A stretch of 12,282 bases of DNA from the NCBI GenBank assembly GCA_900771085.1, contig CAAGMR010000050.1, positions 1 through 12,282 of the forward strand, written 5' to 3'. This DNA is from Clostridia bacterium. Its GTDB lineage: Bacteria > Bacillota > Clostridia > Oscillospirales > Acutalibacteraceae. Below the pieces are notes generated by a model that did not search any database, had not been told where the DNA came from, and was given only the letters and a program-made list of their open reading frames with translations. Made by a program: the position numbers and the translations under genes. Below, in pieces: positions 1 to 5,969 of this stretch. The first letter of the stretch is position 1. Every line of letters begins with the position of its first letter.

Positions 1-54
1 AAAATCGTGCGGTTGAGGAGTGAGGAGTATTTCATGACAACCCCCTATAAGTAA
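1..54 (+). CDS. C-terminal tail of a truncated upstream CDS (unidentified)
   Basis: Frame 1 is open from the window edge to a TAA at 52-54 and would encode the last 17 residues of a protein whose body lies to the left. The other two forward frames close within the first 30 bases. The peptide is too short to assign to a family. In related elements this position can hold mobilisation, replication or ParA-like genes, but nothing here shows which. An alternative is a six-codon ORF from the ATG at 34, preceded by a GAGGAG-like ribosome site, so even the coding status is uncertain. Confidence 0.35.
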   Translation, partial: KIVRLRSEEYFMTTPYK

Positions 55-75
55 TTAAGTAAATAGTTACTTTCA

Positions 76-163
76 ACCAGCTCAGAAAGGAAATATCTCT
101 AAATCATGGTAACAGGTTCGTTCCTCTTATTGAGCCGGTCATACATAGGCAGGTCTCCTGCCT
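76..163 (+). promoter_or_regulatory. Structured leader before the 98-aa gene: long imperfect stem plus hairpin
   Basis: ACCAGCTCA at 76-84 can pair with TGAGCCGGT at 131-139 (one A-C mismatch). Further in, AGGAA at 88-92 pairs with TTCCT at 121-125, giving a long stem with an internal loop. A separate perfect 7-bp hairpin follows: AGGCAGG at 147-153 with CCTGCCT at 157-163 and a TCT loop. This hairpin ends about 10 bases before the AAAGGAG ribosome site of the next gene. The inner stem would cover the only Shine-Dalgarno-like sequence of the mini-ORF at 106-165. A role as a cis-acting RNA switch is an inference from the folding potential alone. Confidence 0.4.
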
Positions 164-165
164 GA
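106..165 (+). CDS. Candidate 19-residue leader peptide ORF
   Basis: ATG at 106 opens a frame ending in TGA at 163-165 that would encode MVTGSFLLLSRSYIGRSPA. An AAAGGA-type ribosome site lies at 86-91, but its 14-base spacing is long. It sits inside the folded leader, and its stop lies at the end of the 147-163 hairpin, 21 bases before the start of the 98-residue gene. That arrangement would suit a translated leader controlling the downstream gene. No homology is recognised and chance occurrence is quite possible. Confidence 0.25.
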   Translation: MVTGSFLLLSRSYIGRSPA

Positions 166-186
166 ATTCACGAAAGGAGAAAAAAC

Positions 187-483
187 ATGGAAGACAAAGT
201 TTATACGCAGGATGGTCTCCGCGATGAGAACATTCTCACCATGGATTACCGGCTCAATCTGGAGGCTGGAAGTTTCGTTGCAGTTCTGGATCTGAAAGCA
301 GAGGCAAGAAACTGCCTCAGAGTGTTCTTCACGTTCGAGGATGGGCGCAAGGTGCTGGCAGCCGTACAGTGGTGGCAGAAGTATCTGGGAATGTATGAGA
401 TCCCGATTGGTACGAAATTGCTGCTCCATTACGGCAAGAACAGCCGCGGGGAGGTGTATCTGAATGCAGCAGAACGATTGTAA
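187..483 (+). CDS. Uncharacterised mobile-element protein (98 aa)
   Basis: A small protein I do not recognise by name. The ATG at 187 follows a strong AAAGGAG site at 174-180 with good spacing. There is no signal peptide, membrane segment or metal-binding motif. The second half alternates hydrophobic and polar residues like beta strands (GSFVAVLDL, CLRVFFTF, KVLAAVQWW) and ends in a glycine-rich strand pattern (TKLLLHYGKNSRGEVYL), which would fit a small all-beta, possibly OB-like fold; this is only an inference. It is the first complete gene of the module that runs through parB and tnpW to the recombinase, with the same GC-rich codon use. Its TAA overlaps the ATG of a mini-ORF (TAATG, 481-485), so it may be translationally coupled to the parB leader. 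Candidate roles are a DNA-binding accessory factor or regulator of the element. Confidence 0.75.
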   Translation: MEDKVYTQDGLRDENILTMDYRLNLEAGSFVAVLDLKAEARNCLRVFFTFEDGRKVLAAVQWWQKYLGMYEIPIGTKLLLHYGKNSRGEVYLNAAERL

Positions 484-551
484 TGGCATCGTCTCAGCAA
501 GCAACGTATCTGTCCGTACAGATACCGCTTGTCTGGGGCATCTACCCCTGA
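483..551 (+). CDS. Candidate 22-residue leader peptide ORF before parB
   Basis: An ATG at 483-485 shares its first base with the TAA stop of the 98-aa gene (TAATG), the classic arrangement for translational re-initiation. The frame runs 22 codons to TGA at 549-551, 9 bases before the parB ribosome site GGAAGGAGGA (561-570). The peptide starts MASSQQATYL and ends VWGIYP. The whole of hairpins 498-531 and 535-548 lies within it, so a ribosome translating it would melt those structures. No homologue is known to me. Existence as a translated ORF is inferred from position only. Confidence 0.3.
   Translation: MASSQQATYLSVQIPLVWGIYP
498..548 (+). promoter_or_regulatory. Tandem hairpins in the parB leader
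   Basis: CAAGC at 498-502 pairs with GCTTG at 527-531. After a small internal loop, GTATCTGT at 506-513 pairs with ACAGATAC at 518-525 around a CCGT tetraloop, making 13 bp in all. A second hairpin, GGGG 535-538 with CCCC 545-548, follows directly. No U-run follows, so these are not ordinary terminators. They lie just upstream of the parB ribosome site and could control its translation or mark a recognition site; neither role is shown by the sequence. Confidence 0.5.
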
Positions 552-576
552 AACCCCGGTGGAAGGAGGACCTAAA

Positions 577-1461
577 ATGACCACAACAAACATCTCACTA
601 TCGAGACTGGTTCCCTTTGAGGAGCATCCTTATCAGGTGCGGGATGATGAAGAAATGCAGGCATTGACGGATAGCATCAAAGAACAGGGAGTTCTCTCGC
701 CTGTAATAGTAAGGCCGTTGGAAAACGGTAACTACGAAATCATCTCCGGTCATCGGCGCTGCCATGCGGCGCAGGAAGCCGGGCTGAGTTCAGTGCCTGC
801 CGTCGTCCTCTCGCTGACACATGAAGAAGCCGCCGTCGCATTGGTGGACAGCAACCTGCACCGAGAGAACCTTCTGCCGTCAGAAAAGGCATTTGCCTAC
901 AAGCTGAAATCCGAGGCCATGAAGCATCAGGGAAAGAAAAGAACGGCTCCCGAAAACCTTTGGGATGCATCACTCATCAACCCCAGTATGGGACAAGATG
1001 TCCCAAAGCCGGATGAGAACCGCACCACTGCAGAGATCGGCGAACAGGCCGGTGAGAGCTATAAAACCGTGCAGCGGTATATCCGTCTCACTTATCTTGT
1101 GCCTGAGTTATTGAAGCTCGTGGATGAAAGAAAAGTTGCCATGACGCCGGCGGTCTATCTGTCATACCTTTCCGTACAAGAGCAGAAATGGTTGTTGGAG
1201 GAAATGGCCGCCAATGACTGTACGCCCTCCGTGTCACAGGCTTGCCGGCTGAAAGAGAAAAGCCAGGACGGAACGCTGACACAAGAATATATTTCAGAAC
1301 TTATGTGTCAGGAGAAGGCAAACCAGAAGGAGCGTATTAGAATTCCGACGGATCGTATTCGCAGGTATTTCCCCAAAGGCTGCACTCATGCCCAGATGGA
1401 GGACATCATCGTGAAACTCTGTGAGTCCTACTATAAGCGGCGAACAGAGAAAGAACGGTAA
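577..1461 (+). CDS. ParB/Spo0J-family partition-like protein of the mobile element
   Basis: A 294-residue ParB-N-domain protein. Residues 5-85 form the ParB/sulfiredoxin-like nucleotide-binding domain, with the SGHRRCHAA motif (GHRR at 58-61) matching the GERR CTP-binding box. SNLHRENLLPSEKAFA (about 92-107) matches the NxxRxxL box. A helix-turn-helix follows at about 150-175 (TTAEIGEQAGESYKTVQRYI). The C-terminal third is charged and helical. ParB proteins are DNA-binding CTPases that load at parS-like sites to segregate DNA or regulate genes. The ATG at 577 was chosen because GGAAGGAGGA precedes it by 6 bases. A longer in-frame reading from TTG at 529 is unlikely, because that codon lies inside the hairpin arm and lacks a ribosome site. 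No ParA is visible in the window; it may lie to the left, or this may be a stand-alone regulator. The gene ends 14 bases before the TnpW-family gene. Confidence 0.9.
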   Translation: MTTTNISLSRLVPFEEHPYQVRDDEEMQALTDSIKEQGVLSPVIVRPLENGNYEIISGHRRCHAAQEAGLSSVPAVVLSLTHEEAAVALVDSNLHRENLLPSEKAFAYKLKSEAMKHQGKKRTAPENLWDASLINPSMGQDVPKPDENRTTAEIGEQAGESYKTVQRYIRLTYLVPELLKLVDERKVAMTPAVYLSYLSVQEQKWLLEEMAANDCTPSVSQACRLKEKSQDGTLTQEYISELMCQEKANQKERIRIPTDRIRRYFPKGCTHAQMEDIIVKLCESYYKRRTEKER

Positions 1462-1475
1462 GGGGGCTGTGATTT

Positions 1476-1739
1476 ATGAAACACCTTGAAAACAAAATCT
1501 TAGTTTTTCATGGACCCGGCCGTATCTCTGACGATGTGCCTATCGATCTCACGGAATATGTGCTGCCAAGAGATATCGCATATCGAGAAATGTTAGTGCG
1601 CCGCAAGCATTACCAGCGGCGTTTCTCAATGAAGATAGGCGGAACAATCTTTGACGTGACAACGCACTTCAATACTGAAGGCCGGCAGACGGTATTACAG
1701 CAGTTCCGGGATCTGATCCTGTCGGAGCATCTTGTATAA
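1476..1739 (+). CDS. Transposon-encoded TnpW-family protein
   Basis: An 87-residue protein whose C-terminal part (about residues 50-84), containing SMKIGGTIFDVTTHFN and then a helix rich in Q, R, L and I, resembles the TnpW family first named in the clostridial transposon Tn4451. Family members usually carry the pattern (R/K)xIGxTxxxVxxHF followed by a short helix. Their function is not established; they occur close to serine recombinases in clostridial elements, which suggests an accessory or regulatory role. The residue 1-49 extension is basic near its end (VRRKHYQRRF). The ATG follows AGGGGG, which overlaps the parB TAA region, so the gene is probably co-transcribed with parB. The match is by motif recognition, not by a search. 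Confidence 0.75.
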   Translation: MKHLENKILVFHGPGRISDDVPIDLTEYVLPRDIAYREMLVRRKHYQRRFSMKIGGTIFDVTTHFNTEGRQTVLQQFRDLILSEHLV

Positions 1740-1761
1740 GCCCGCACACTCGAATAACGAT

Positions 1762-1803
1762 ACCGGGCACTGTAAAATGATAAGTGCTTTTACTGCGCCC
1801 GGT
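1762..1803 (+). promoter_or_regulatory. Stem-loop between tnpW-like gene and recombinase
   Basis: ACCGGGC at 1762-1768 pairs with GCCCGGT at 1797-1803. Two single mismatches flank one G-C pair, then GTAAAA at 1772-1777 pairs with TTTTAC at 1788-1793 around a 10-base loop. No U-run follows, so an intrinsic terminator is unlikely. The structure ends 8 bases before the AAAGGAG site (1811-1817) of the recombinase and could modulate its translation, or be a recombinase or regulator binding palindrome. Confidence 0.5.
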
Positions 1804-1824
1804 TGTCGGGAAAGGAGTATTTGA
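1777..1824 (+). CDS. Candidate 15-residue mini-ORF before the recombinase
   Basis: ATG at 1777 at the top of the stem-loop opens a frame encoding MISAFTAPGCRERSI and stopping at TGA 1822-1824, only 3 bases before the recombinase ATG at 1828. Its reading path crosses the recombinase Shine-Dalgarno. It has no convincing ribosome site of its own, so translation is doubtful. It is listed because two other leaders of the same module also contain such short frames. Confidence 0.15.
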   Translation: MISAFTAPGCRERSI

Positions 1825-1827
1825 TAT

Positions 1828-3510
1828 ATGACAACAGCAAATAACGGGCAGGAAGATAAAATAACAGCCCTCTACTGCCGCTTATCCCAGGACGATGGCA
1901 GAGAAGGCGAATCAAACTCGATCAGCAATCAAAAGGAGATCCTTATGGCATACGCCCGCCAGAAGGGGTTCCTTCACCCGGAGTTTTTCGTGGATGACGG
2001 CATCTCCGGTACCACCTTTGAAAGGCCTGACTTCAAACGCATGCAGGAGCTGGCAGAGGCCGGAAAGATCTCCACGATCATAGTGAAAGACCTGAGCCGC
2101 TTTGGCAGAAATTATCTGGAAGTGGGCAAATTCCTTGAGATCCAGTATCCAACCTTAGGTGTGCGCTTTATCGCCATTCAGGAAAATGTGGATACCTTCA
2201 GCAACTCCGGAACGGAGCTTATGCCCTTCTCCAATATCTTCAATGAGTGGTACGCCGCCCAGACCTCCAAGAAGATCCGCGCCGTGTGGCAGTCCAAGGC
2301 AAGCCGCGGAGAACGTATTTCTTCAGCCATCCCATATGGATACATGAAATCCGAAGATAATCCCAAGCAGTGGATCATTGACCCTGTGGCAGCGGAAGTC
2401 GTCCGGCATATCTACTATCTGTGCCTCGGCGGCAAGGGGCCAATGCAAATTGCAAAGCAGTTAGAAAATGAGCAGATCCTGATACCAACTGCATACTGGG
2501 AATCGGTCGGGAGAAAGGTGCGACGCAAAAAGTTTTCAAACCCATACAAGTGGGATCAAGGCACAGTATCAGGAATATTGGATAACCGCCAGTACACAGG
2601 GTGTACCATCAACTTCATGACTACGACCGTCAGCTACAAGGTTCACAAGACTGTCTATAACCCCGAGGAACAATGGCAGATAATCCCGAACACGCAGGAG
2701 GCAATCATTTCTGAGGAAGTGTGGCTTCGTGTAAAGGAAATCCGTGAGAACAGAATCCGTCCAACGGCCACCGGACGGATCGGACTCTTCTCAGGGCTGG
2801 CTTATTGCTACGACTGCGGTGCAAAACTGAGTTTCTGCGCAGCCAAGAGCTTAAAGCCAAATCAGGAACATTATCGTTGCTCAAATTACAAGAGCAACCG
2901 TGGAGAATGCCAGGTGCACTATATTCGTGAGCTGTCCCTTCAAAAGATTGTTTTGAAAGCAATTCAGGATCTTGTAGCATTTGTACAGGAGTTTGAGCCG
3001 GTGTTTCTGTATCTTATGGATGTGAAGGAGAGCCGTGACAGAAAGCAGGAAATCACAAATCTGGAGTTGTCTATCAAGAATGGCAAGCACCGCATTGATG
3101 AGATCGACCGCATCATAGCCCGCATGTATGAGGATAACATCGCCGGCAAGATATCCGATGAGCGCTATGTGAAGATGGCTGAAGGATATGAAGTGGAACA
3201 GAGAATGCTTACGGAGCAGGTTTCAGCCAGCGAGATTAGATTGGCTGATATGAAACAGAAAACCACCGATCTGCGGCTGCTCCTGCAAACGCTCCGCAAG
3301 TGTACAGAAATAACGGAACTGAACCGCGAACTGATCAACCGGCTTATTCAGCGAATAGAAGTGCATAACAATGACAAGTCCAGCGGTCACTGTCATGTGC
3401 AGGTGGATATCTACTTCACAGGTGCCGGAATGATCGATATTCCCACAGAGCAGGAAATTCTGAAGATCATGCAGGAAATACGGGAATCACATGGTATAAA
3501 GTCTGCTTAA
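1828..3510 (+). CDS. Large serine recombinase, TndX/TnpX type (transposase/integrase of the element)
   Basis: A 560-residue site-specific recombinase that would excise and insert the element through a 5'-phosphoserine intermediate. The N-terminal resolvase domain (about 12-165) shows the catalytic serine in YCRLSQDDG (Ser20), with Arg18 beside it, and the DLSRFGRN box with Arg91 and Arg94. The recombinase DNA-binding domain follows (about 168-310, PYGYMKSEDNP and the GPMQIAKQLENEQI helix region). A zinc ribbon uses Cys327, Cys330, Cys351 and Cys361. A charged coiled coil (about 400-490) probably mediates synapsis control, and a C-terminal tail ends the protein. Length is close to TndX of Tn5397 (533) and shorter than TnpX of Tn4451 (707). 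All catalytic residues appear intact. The ATG at 1828 has AAAGGAG 10 bases upstream. It is the last gene of the element, as expected for this family, and lies within 100 bases of the inferred end. Confidence 0.93.
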   Translation: MTTANNGQEDKITALYCRLSQDDGREGESNSISNQKEILMAYARQKGFLHPEFFVDDGISGTTFERPDFKRMQELAEAGKISTIIVKDLSRFGRNYLEVGKFLEIQYPTLGVRFIAIQENVDTFSNSGTELMPFSNIFNEWYAAQTSKKIRAVWQSKASRGERISSAIPYGYMKSEDNPKQWIIDPVAAEVVRHIYYLCLGGKGPMQIAKQLENEQILIPTAYWESVGRKVRRKKFSNPYKWDQGTVSGILDNRQYTGCTINFMTTTVSYKVHKTVYNPEEQWQIIPNTQEAIISEEVWLRVKEIRENRIRPTATGRIGLFSGLAYCYDCGAKLSFCAAKSLKPNQEHYRCSNYKSNRGECQVHYIRELSLQKIVLKAIQDLVAFVQEFEPVFLYLMDVKESRDRKQEITNLELSIKNGKHRIDEIDRIIARMYEDNIAGKISDERYVKMAEGYEVEQRMLTEQVSASEIRLADMKQKTTDLRLLLQTLRKCTEITELNRELINRLIQRIEVHNNDKSSGHCHVQVDIYFTGAGMIDIPTEQEILKIMQEIRESHGIKSA

Positions 3511-3518
3511 ATGCAGAA

Positions 3519-3546
3519 ATGGTGTAGCCCAAATGGACTACACCAT
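3519..3546. repeat. Inverted repeat at the right end of the element
   Basis: ATGGTGTAG at 3519-3527 is a perfect reverse complement of CTACACCAT at 3538-3546. Two more inner C-G pairs extend it (3529-3530 with 3535-3536) across a C-A mismatch, around an AAAT loop. It starts 8 bases after the recombinase stop. There is no clear U-run on either side, so it is not a canonical terminator. Candidate roles are a subterminal recombinase-binding palindrome or a 3' mRNA stabiliser. Confidence 0.6.
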
Positions 3547-3577
3547 AATCTACTTAAAAAACTTCCTTACAGGGCTG

Positions 3578-3600
3578 TGCCTTTCGGAGTGCCTTTTTTA
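3578..3600. other. Probable element/host junction (att site) inside the fba terminator
   Basis: Reading the minus strand after the fba stop gives A-rich DNA then AAAAAAGGCACTCC-GAAA, which looks like the left arm and loop of an ordinary host terminator. The expected right arm GGAGTGCC plus T-run is missing and is replaced by GGCACAGCCCTG. The simplest reading is that the element inserted in the loop, near the GA/TC dinucleotide at 3584-3585. TnpX and TndX are known to use GA as crossover dinucleotide. The exact position cannot be fixed without the left junction or an empty site. Confidence 0.45.
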
Positions 3601-3607
3601 TTTCTGT

Positions 3608-4558
3608 TTATGCTTTGCCGTTGCAACCGAATACATCGATCATCTTGTGTTCAACAACATCCTGGATTGCCTTTCTTCCGTCGCCGAGGTACTGACGAGG
3701 GTCGAAGTGTGCAGGGCTCTCTGCGAAATGCTTTCTGCAGGCAGCTGTCATTGCAATACGAAGGTCTGAGTCAACGTTTACTTTGCAGACAGCCATCTTT
3801 GAAGCTTCTCTGAGCATCTCTTCAGGAATGCCGATTGCGTCAGGCATCTGACCACCGAACTCATTGATCTGCTTGATGAGTTCCTGAGGAACTGAAGAAG
3901 CACCGTGAAGAACGATAGGGAATCCCGGAAGTCTCTTTTCAACTTCTTCAAGAATGTCGAGACGGAGCTTAGGATTGGTGCCAGGCTTGAACTTGTAAGC
4001 GCCATGGCTTGTTCCGATTGCGATTGCAAGAGAATCAACGCCTGTTGCATTTACGAATTCCTGAACCTGATCAGGGTCTGTATACATAGCCTTGTCAGCA
4101 TCAACTGAGACTTCGTCTTCTACACCGGCAAGTGTTCCGAGTTCAGCTTCAACTGTTACGCCATACTTGTGAGCGTAATCAGCTACCTGCTTTGAAAGTT
4201 CAATATTCTCTTCGAAAGCTTTTGAGGAAGCGTCTATCATTACAGATGTGAATCCGCCATCGATGCACATTTTTGCCGCTTCAAAATCCGGACCGTGGTC
4301 GAGATGAAGAGCTACAGGAAGAATAACACCCTGGTCTGCAGCCTTTGCAATTTCTGCTTCAACCATTGCAAGAAGTGTTTTGATTCCGGCATATTTGATA
4401 GCACCTGTTGAAGCCTGAAGAATAACAGGAGCCTTGAGGTTTGTTGCTGCGTTCATGATACCTTGAACGATTTCCATGTCATTTACGTTAAATGCACCAA
4501 TGGAATAACCGCCTTCATAGGCTTTGGCGAACATGTCTTTTGTGTTTACAAGTGGCAT
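3608..4558 (-). CDS. fba: Class II fructose-1,6-bisphosphate aldolase
   Basis: A 316-residue zinc-dependent aldolase that cleaves fructose 1,6-bisphosphate into dihydroxyacetone phosphate and glyceraldehyde 3-phosphate in glycolysis (reverse in gluconeogenesis), in the cytoplasm. The class II signatures are clear: ALHLDHGPD (Asp87 catalytic, His88 zinc ligand), EAELG (about 137-141), IGTSHGAYKF (His185 zinc ligand), VLHGASSVP (His218 zinc ligand), and KVNVDSDLR (259-267) in the phosphate and substrate-binding region. Length is typical, and a complete start with GAGAGGTG precedes the ATG on the minus strand. It is monocistronic and divergent from the aminotransferase. Its transcription terminator appears to have been split by the mobile element just downstream, so readthrough into the element, antisense to the recombinase, is possible. 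Codon use is host-like. Confidence 0.97.
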   Translation of the reverse strand: MPLVNTKDMFAKAYEGGYSIGAFNVNDMEIVQGIMNAATNLKAPVILQASTGAIKYAGIKTLLAMVEAEIAKAADQGVILPVALHLDHGPDFEAAKMCIDGGFTSVMIDASSKAFEENIELSKQVADYAHKYGVTVEAELGTLAGVEDEVSVDADKAMYTDPDQVQEFVNATGVDSLAIAIGTSHGAYKFKPGTNPKLRLDILEEVEKRLPGFPIVLHGASSVPQELIKQINEFGGQMPDAIGIPEEMLREASKMAVCKVNVDSDLRIAMTAACRKHFAESPAHFDPRQYLGDGRKAIQDVVEHKMIDVFGCNGKA

Positions 4559-4639
4559 GATATTGCACCTCTCAATTTCTACGATTAATTTTATTTTTGG
4601 GCTGTGAAAAAACTACAGTTGTTAGTTTTTACATAACAA

Positions 4640-4668
4640 ATTATATCGCCTTAAATAATACTTGTAAA
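4640..4668 (-). promoter_or_regulatory. Sigma-A-type promoter of fba
   Basis: On the minus strand, TTTACA (4663-4668) and TATAAT (4640-4645, perfect consensus) are separated by exactly 17 bases. The fba start lies about 80 bases downstream, leaving an untranslated leader of roughly 75 bases without an obvious strong hairpin. This fits a highly expressed glycolytic gene. Confidence 0.8.
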
Positions 4669-4692
4669 GTGCATAGAATGGCACTTCGCTGG

Positions 4693-4721
4693 TTGATATA
4701 AACGCTTTGGTGTGTTAAACT
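4693..4721 (+). promoter_or_regulatory. Candidate promoter of the aminotransferase-trpS operon
   Basis: TTGATA (4693-4698) is followed after 17 bases by TAAACT (4716-4721), a weaker -10 match. Transcription would start near 4728, about 35 bases before the ATG. The leader is too short for a T-box or other riboswitch, so trpS does not appear to be under T-box control from here. The intergenic region 4559-4763 holds only this promoter and the divergent fba promoter. Confidence 0.45.
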
Positions 4722-4763
4722 TTTAAGTTAGATTATAAGAAAAGAAAAGGGGTTTCAAATCTC

Positions 4764-5954
4764 ATGGAATACATTTTTTCAGACAAGATAGCAGCACTCA
4801 AACCATCAGCTGTTCGTGAGATTCTCAAGTCAACATCAGACCCGAATGTTATATCTTTTGCTGCAGGCAATCCTGCACCTGAAGCATTCCCTGTCGATAC
4901 TATCAGAAAGATAGCTTCTGAAATATTTGAAGAGGAACCTATAACAGCACTTCAGTACGGTATTACAGAAGGCTATGCCCCGCTTCTTGAGATTATTTCA
5001 AGTCTCCTTAAGTCAAGACTTGATATCGGAAAAGAGAACGATTCTCTTATGATGACAAGTGGCGCAACTCAGGTAATGGAACTTCTTACAAAGGTTCTCT
5101 GCAATGAGGGCGATACCATTGCTGTTGAAGATCCTTCATTCATAGGTTCCCTCAATGCTTTCCGCTCATATGGCTGTAAGCTTGTGGGTGTCAAGGTTGA
5201 TTCCGACGGAGTTAACATTGAAGCGCTTGAAAAAGTTTTCAGTGAAAACCCTGATATTAAATTCTTCTATACAATTCCAAACTTCCAGAATCCATCAGGC
5301 TATACAATGACAGCCGAGAAACGCAAGGAAGTTTACAGACTCGCTTGCGAGTATAACATTATCATTCTTGAGGATAATCCATATGGAGACCTCAGAGCAT
5401 ATGGCGAAGACGTACCTGCAATCAAGACTCTTGACACAGAAGGAAGAGTCGTTTATGCCGGCACATTCTCAAAGCTTATTGCTCCGGGTATTCGCGTAGG
5501 TTATGCCTGCGGACCTGCACCGATTCTTGCAAAGATGACTGTAGGCAAGCAGACTGAAGACGTTCACAACAATATGTTTGCGCAGATGCTTGTTTATCGC
5601 TGGCTCAGAGATTATGACCTCGACGAGCATATTGCAAAAATGCAGGACATTTATCGCAAAAAGCTCACACTTATGTGTGACCTTATCGACAGCGAACTCG
5701 GTGATGCTGTCGAATACGTAAGACCGGAGGGCGGTCTCTTCGTATGGTGCAAGCTCAATGATTCCATCAATATGCTTGATTTCTGCAAGAAAGCAGTTGA
5801 AAACAAGGTTGCGGTTGTTCCGGGAACAGCATTCCTTGCTGACGAAACAGCAACAACCAATTATATCCGCCTTAATTTCTCCACTCCAACCGATGAAGAA
5901 ATTGTAGAAGGCATGAAGCGACTTGGCAAAGCCGCAAAAGAAATGATGGCCTAA
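4764..5954 (+). CDS. PLP-dependent aminotransferase, class I/II (AAT-I fold; LysN/aromatic type)
   Basis: A 396-residue fold-type I aminotransferase. The internal lysine forming the PLP Schiff base is Lys237 in YAGTFSKLIAPGIRVGY. EDNPYGDL supplies Asp204 (pairs with the pyridine nitrogen) and Tyr207. NFQNPSG (174-179) contains the cofactor-contacting Asn, and NYIRLNFS supplies Arg369 for the substrate carboxylate. The N-terminus (VISFAAGNPAPEAFP) is typical of the 2-aminoadipate/aromatic/valine-pyruvate-like group related to the MocR C-terminal domain, but no DNA-binding domain is present. Substrate cannot be settled from sequence; its operon with trpS, 15 bases apart, mildly suggests aromatic or general amino-acid metabolism. 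AAAAGGGG precedes the ATG by about 11 bases. It is complete, with host-like codon use. Confidence 0.92.
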   Translation: MEYIFSDKIAALKPSAVREILKSTSDPNVISFAAGNPAPEAFPVDTIRKIASEIFEEEPITALQYGITEGYAPLLEIISSLLKSRLDIGKENDSLMMTSGATQVMELLTKVLCNEGDTIAVEDPSFIGSLNAFRSYGCKLVGVKVDSDGVNIEALEKVFSENPDIKFFYTIPNFQNPSGYTMTAEKRKEVYRLACEYNIIILEDNPYGDLRAYGEDVPAIKTLDTEGRVVYAGTFSKLIAPGIRVGYACGPAPILAKMTVGKQTEDVHNNMFAQMLVYRWLRDYDLDEHIAKMQDIYRKKLTLMCDLIDSELGDAVEYVRPEGGLFVWCKLNDSINMLDFCKKAVENKVAVVPGTAFLADETATTNYIRLNFSTPTDEEIVEGMKRLGKAAKEMMA

Positions 5955-5969
5955 AGGGGAAACAGTTAA

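Noticed and set aside
50..71. Imperfect A/T-rich palindrome AGTAATTAAG...TAGTTACT
   Set aside because: Only about 8 weak pairs with a wobble and an A/T-rich core; within chance expectation for such DNA.
139..504. 121-aa minus-strand ORF over the 98-aa gene
   Set aside because: The plus-strand frame has a strong ribosome site and fits the module; the reverse frame has neither good start context nor recognisable features.
529..576. Upstream TTG start for ParB
   Set aside because: The TTG lies in the right arm of the 498-531 hairpin without a ribosome site, while ATG 577 has GGAAGGAGGA; the extra residues are unlike ParB.
3511..3813. Plus-strand ORF of about 100 aa after the recombinase
   Set aside because: It runs antisense through the end of fba, has no ribosome site and shows no protein-like composition; it is a shadow of the aldolase gene.
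4559..4763. T-box or other riboswitch before the aminotransferase-trpS operon
   Set aside because: With the likely start near 4728 the leader is only about 35 bases; no T-box sequence or antiterminator was seen.
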